The notes beneath the pieces are model-generated. The model was not told where the DNA came from, did not search any database, and was given only the letters and a program-made list of their open reading frames with translations. From Carya illinoinensis (Eukaryota > Streptophyta > Magnoliopsida > Fagales > Juglandaceae), in assembly GCF_018687715.1 (NCBI RefSeq), contig NC_056762.1:39822864-39886863 (forward strand): 64,000 nucleotides of DNA, in the 5' to 3' direction. Made by a program: the position numbers and the translations under genes. Each line of letters starts with the position of its first letter. The stretch's first letter is position 1. This document shows positions 61,727 to 64,000 of the stretch, one piece after another.

Positions 61727-62093
61727 TGTTGACCAGCCACCCAAGTGGCATGACTTGTACATGCATCGTAAGGTGCATTGTCTTGTTAGGCACCATTCGG
61801 TGCCTTGTTTCTATTAGGCTTCCACTCCGTATTTTCAGCAGCTGATTGCTGCACCGAAATTAGCAGCTGAAGAGAACTTCTCCTATAAATAGGAGAGTTC
61901 TGATCAGCAGAAAGAAGTGTGGGTGAGAAGAAAAGTAGAGAGAAAGAGGGACGTGAGAGAGAGATAGAAATTTGTAGAGTGATTTGTAAATCTCGTACAA
62001 ATTCTATAAAAGAGGCTCCAGTGGATGTAAGCAATTTGCTGAACCACTTTAAAATTATTTTGTGTAATTTTCGGATAGGCCTGTGCCACAACA
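61727..62093 (+). repeat. 5' LTR of a Ty1/copia-type retrotransposon
   Basis: The 367-bp segment starts TGTTG and ends CAACA, a 5-bp terminal inverted repeat. It is followed at 62096-62107 by tagtatcagagc, which differs at one base from the usual primer-binding site for initiator tRNA-Met (TGGTATCAGAGC). A gag frame starts about 700 bases downstream. The bases just before it, caatt, should recur after the 3' LTR, which is outside the window. Confidence 0.85.
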
Positions 62094-62789
62094 ATTAGTA
62101 TCAGAGCCACTAGGTTCTTTTTGTGAGGTGGATTTTTGGTGTGGTAGTGTGGATACGTACAGTCTAAGGAGGTTATGTCTAGGAGATTGCAAATTTTAAG
62201 TGTGTCCATTGTGACCCTCCAATCTTTCCTGGGAACTGACTTAGTGTGGTACTATTCATTTCTACAGTAAAAATTCATCAAGAGCTCTGGTTCAAGCTGT
62301 CCGAAAATTCAAGTTAGTCAAAATAAATTTTTGACAACTCCAGGGTGTTCCTCGCGTTGAGACGAATCTGTTGCCGCAAACGGAATCGAAAACGGAGGTC
62401 GGAGGAGCCCACACGCGCCCCTAGAATATCGGCGCGTGCATCTGCTGCAACTCACGCGCCCCCACGCGCTCCAGAGGAGAAAGACGCGTGTCAAACACGC
62501 TCCCCACGCGCCCCACCCGCCCTACAGTGTTTCAGCGCGTGAAATCCACAGTGCTGTAGCGCGTGTGTCACACGCGCCTGCTCGCCCCCACGCGCACTGT
62601 GCAGCGCGTGCATCCCACGCGCCAGACAGATCAGAACCGTCCGTTTTTCAGATCCAATTTCGGCTTGATCTAAGCCATTCGGAGTCCGATTTCAACAATC
62701 AAATAGTGCTTTCCTACTATTTGGATCGTTCCGGACTTATCCGTACGGTTAGAATTTTGAAATTTTGAGTCTAAAATTTCTAAATTGAA
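62094..62789 (+). other. Copia leader with a GC-rich, CGCG-rich stretch
   Basis: The untranslated leader between the LTR and gag contains the primer-binding site at its start. At 62405-62635 there is a dense series of cacgcgc, gcgcgtg and acgcgtg motifs, many mutually complementary. It may fold into strong secondary structure such as a packaging or dimerisation signal, as inference. Open frames here (for example 62345-62542) are low complexity and not considered genes. Confidence 0.6.
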
Positions 62790-63416
62790 ATGGAAAGATC
62801 TGGAAGAGATAGGAGTTCTGATAATGCCAGTAGCTCCGGGCGTCGGTCTACTGTGTCAAATGCCAAGTTTGAAGTTGAAAAGTTCGATGGAACAAACAAC
62901 TTCGGCATGTGGCAGTGTGAAGTCATGGATGTGTTGATCCAACAAGAGTTGGATATTGCATTGGGAGGAAAGCCAGATGATATGACTGATCAGGATTGGA
63001 AGAAGATTAATACTCAAGCTTGTAGTACAATCCGATTATGCCTTACCAAAGAACAAAAGTATTTTGTCGTGAGAGAGACAAATGCTAAGGTACTTTGGCA
63101 GAAATTGGAGGATAAGTTCATGAAGAAGAGCATTGAGAGCCGTTTGCACTTGAAGAATAAGCTCTTCAGATTCCAATTTCGTGAAGGTATTTCTATGTTT
63201 GAACATCTGAATAGTTACAACCAAATTCTTGCTGATTTGTTAAATTTAGATGTTGAAATTGAAGATGAAGATAAAGCTTTACTTTTGTTAAATTCCTTGT
63301 CCGATACATATGAGCATCTAATTACTACTCTATTGTATGGGAAGGAAAGTATTAGTTTTGATGATGTATCTAGTTCTTTAATTAGCAATGAGTACCGGAA
63401 AAAGGATAAACAGGTA
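62790..63416 (+). pseudogene. Copia gag polyprotein N-terminus, interrupted
   Basis: The frame begins MERSGRDRSSDN and runs through a typical copia gag (UBN2/Retrotran_gag_2 type). Its features are KFEVEKFDGTNNFGMWQ, LTKEQKYFVV, LWQKLEDKFM, LHLKNKLFRFQFREG and the LLLLNSLSDTYEHLIT part, ending near EYRKKDKQ. The zinc knuckle, protease and the rest of pol that should follow are missing. At 63417 the sequence switches to TGTTGAACCC and non-coding DNA, giving a stop at 63420-63422. This looks like interruption by another element rather than gradual decay, since the gag itself has no other lesion. Confidence 0.85.
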
Positions 63417-64000
63417 TGTTGAACCCAAGATTTCAAGTTTTATGTAATTATATATTTACACATGGATTTTGATGATAACAAATGAATTCAAAGAATAAAG
63501 AAGTCTCAAACTCAAGTTGTCTACACAATGGAGTCAAGCACATCAAGGAAACAAGCATGAGCAAGAAGGGAACAAGTTCACATTAAAATTATAGAGTAAT
63601 GTTGTAAATCTCTTCAAAATTCGAAATTAGGATTAATGCTCAAAATTAATATTTTATCATAAAGCATTAAAATACATTTTCCACATATGCATGAATATTT
63701 TTGAAAATTAAATTTGAAAATTTTGAAAGATGATTGATTGTCATCTTTTGCATGTGCATGCCTTGATTAAAGGGTTGAATTTTGAAAATATTAAAGATGA
63801 TTGATTATCATCTTTCACATGTGCATGTTTTATTTGAATTTTTTCAAAAGTGATTGATGCTTTTTTAGACTTATACAAAAAGTAAAAGATTAGGTTTGAA
63901 TTTTTTGAAAATGAAAGTGTGCTCATTTTGTCATATGCCAAAAGTAAAAGATTAGGTTTGATTTTTTTGAAAAAGTGAATGATGTTGTCTTTGACAATTG
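63417..64000. mobile_element. Probable start of a second LTR element nested in the copia gag
   Basis: The sequence from TGTTGAACCC onward is non-coding and AT-rich, contains ttttgatgataacaaatgaa, and runs off the window. TGTTG is a usual LTR beginning, and the switch occurs in the middle of a conserved gag frame. A repeated phrase (gaaagatgattgattgtcat, then its near copy about 70 bases later) lies at 63720-63815, and aaaagtaaaagattaggttt occurs twice (63877 and 63937). The other end and the target duplication are outside the window. Confidence 0.5.

Noticed and set aside
62345..62768. Two overlapping plus-strand frames before the copia gag
   Set aside because: Low-complexity products of the CGCG-rich leader; no similarity to gag or to known proteins that I can recognise.
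1..64000. tRNA, rRNA or other structured RNA genes
   Set aside because: I found no convincing tRNA B-box and acceptor pairing and no rRNA segment. The only tRNA-related signals are retroelement primer-binding-like motifs (62096; a weak tggtatcagaac at about 39979).

Overview
The window is plant nuclear DNA. It has AT-rich spacers, dense transposable elements, GT-AG introns, and only one host gene family. Short AT-rich dispersed elements with CTCATCTCAT-type ends, of a kind I associate with walnut/hickory-type genomes, suggest a woody Fagales species. That assignment is inference and needs a database search.

The host content is a head-to-tail tandem array, all on the minus strand, of leucine-rich-repeat malectin receptor-like kinases of the LRR-VIII-2 type (the Arabidopsis At1g53430/At1g53440/RFK1 group). 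Copy A (15274-26865) and copy B (47693-60011) each resolve into 24 exons with matching boundaries and phases. They give continuous reading frames of 1010 and 1022 residues. Only the first 38 bases of a third copy's signal-peptide exon lie at 1-38; the rest is outside the window to the left. A and B differ mainly by a 2-nt indel near the 3' end that shortens A, an inverted intron-1 segment, and several insertions.

Layout from left to right: (1) 1-7.6 kb holds the copy-0 promoter, a MITE with long inverted repeats (965-1184) and a nearly complete LINE (1985-7600) with a 15-bp target duplication, intact ORF1 and damaged ORF2. (2) 7.6-15.2 kb is the 3' flank of copy A, split by a 5.6-kb block absent from copy B. 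The block carries a hAT element with an 8-bp target duplication and a Ty3 integrase remnant. (3) 15.3-27.3 kb is copy A and its duplicated promoter module. (4) 27.3-45.8 kb is spacer, with a probable 2.8-kb solo LTR (31409-34175), a decayed Ty3 gag-protease (36645-38206), a long LTR-like sequence (39843-42934), a repeat carrying a TCGAGCG-rich array, and a CACTA-like end. (5) 45.8-60.0 kb is the 3' flank and gene body of copy B. (6) 60.0-64.0 kb is the copy-B promoter region and a Ty1/copia element (LTR 61727-62093, gag 62790-63416) apparently interrupted by another LTR element.

The two complete receptors are predicted plasma-membrane proteins: signal peptide, LRRs, malectin-like domain, one membrane span and a catalytically complete Ser/Thr kinase. 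I see no new pathway or defence system. The strongest observations are structural: natural A/B comparisons that expose insertions, an inversion and a C-terminal frame change.
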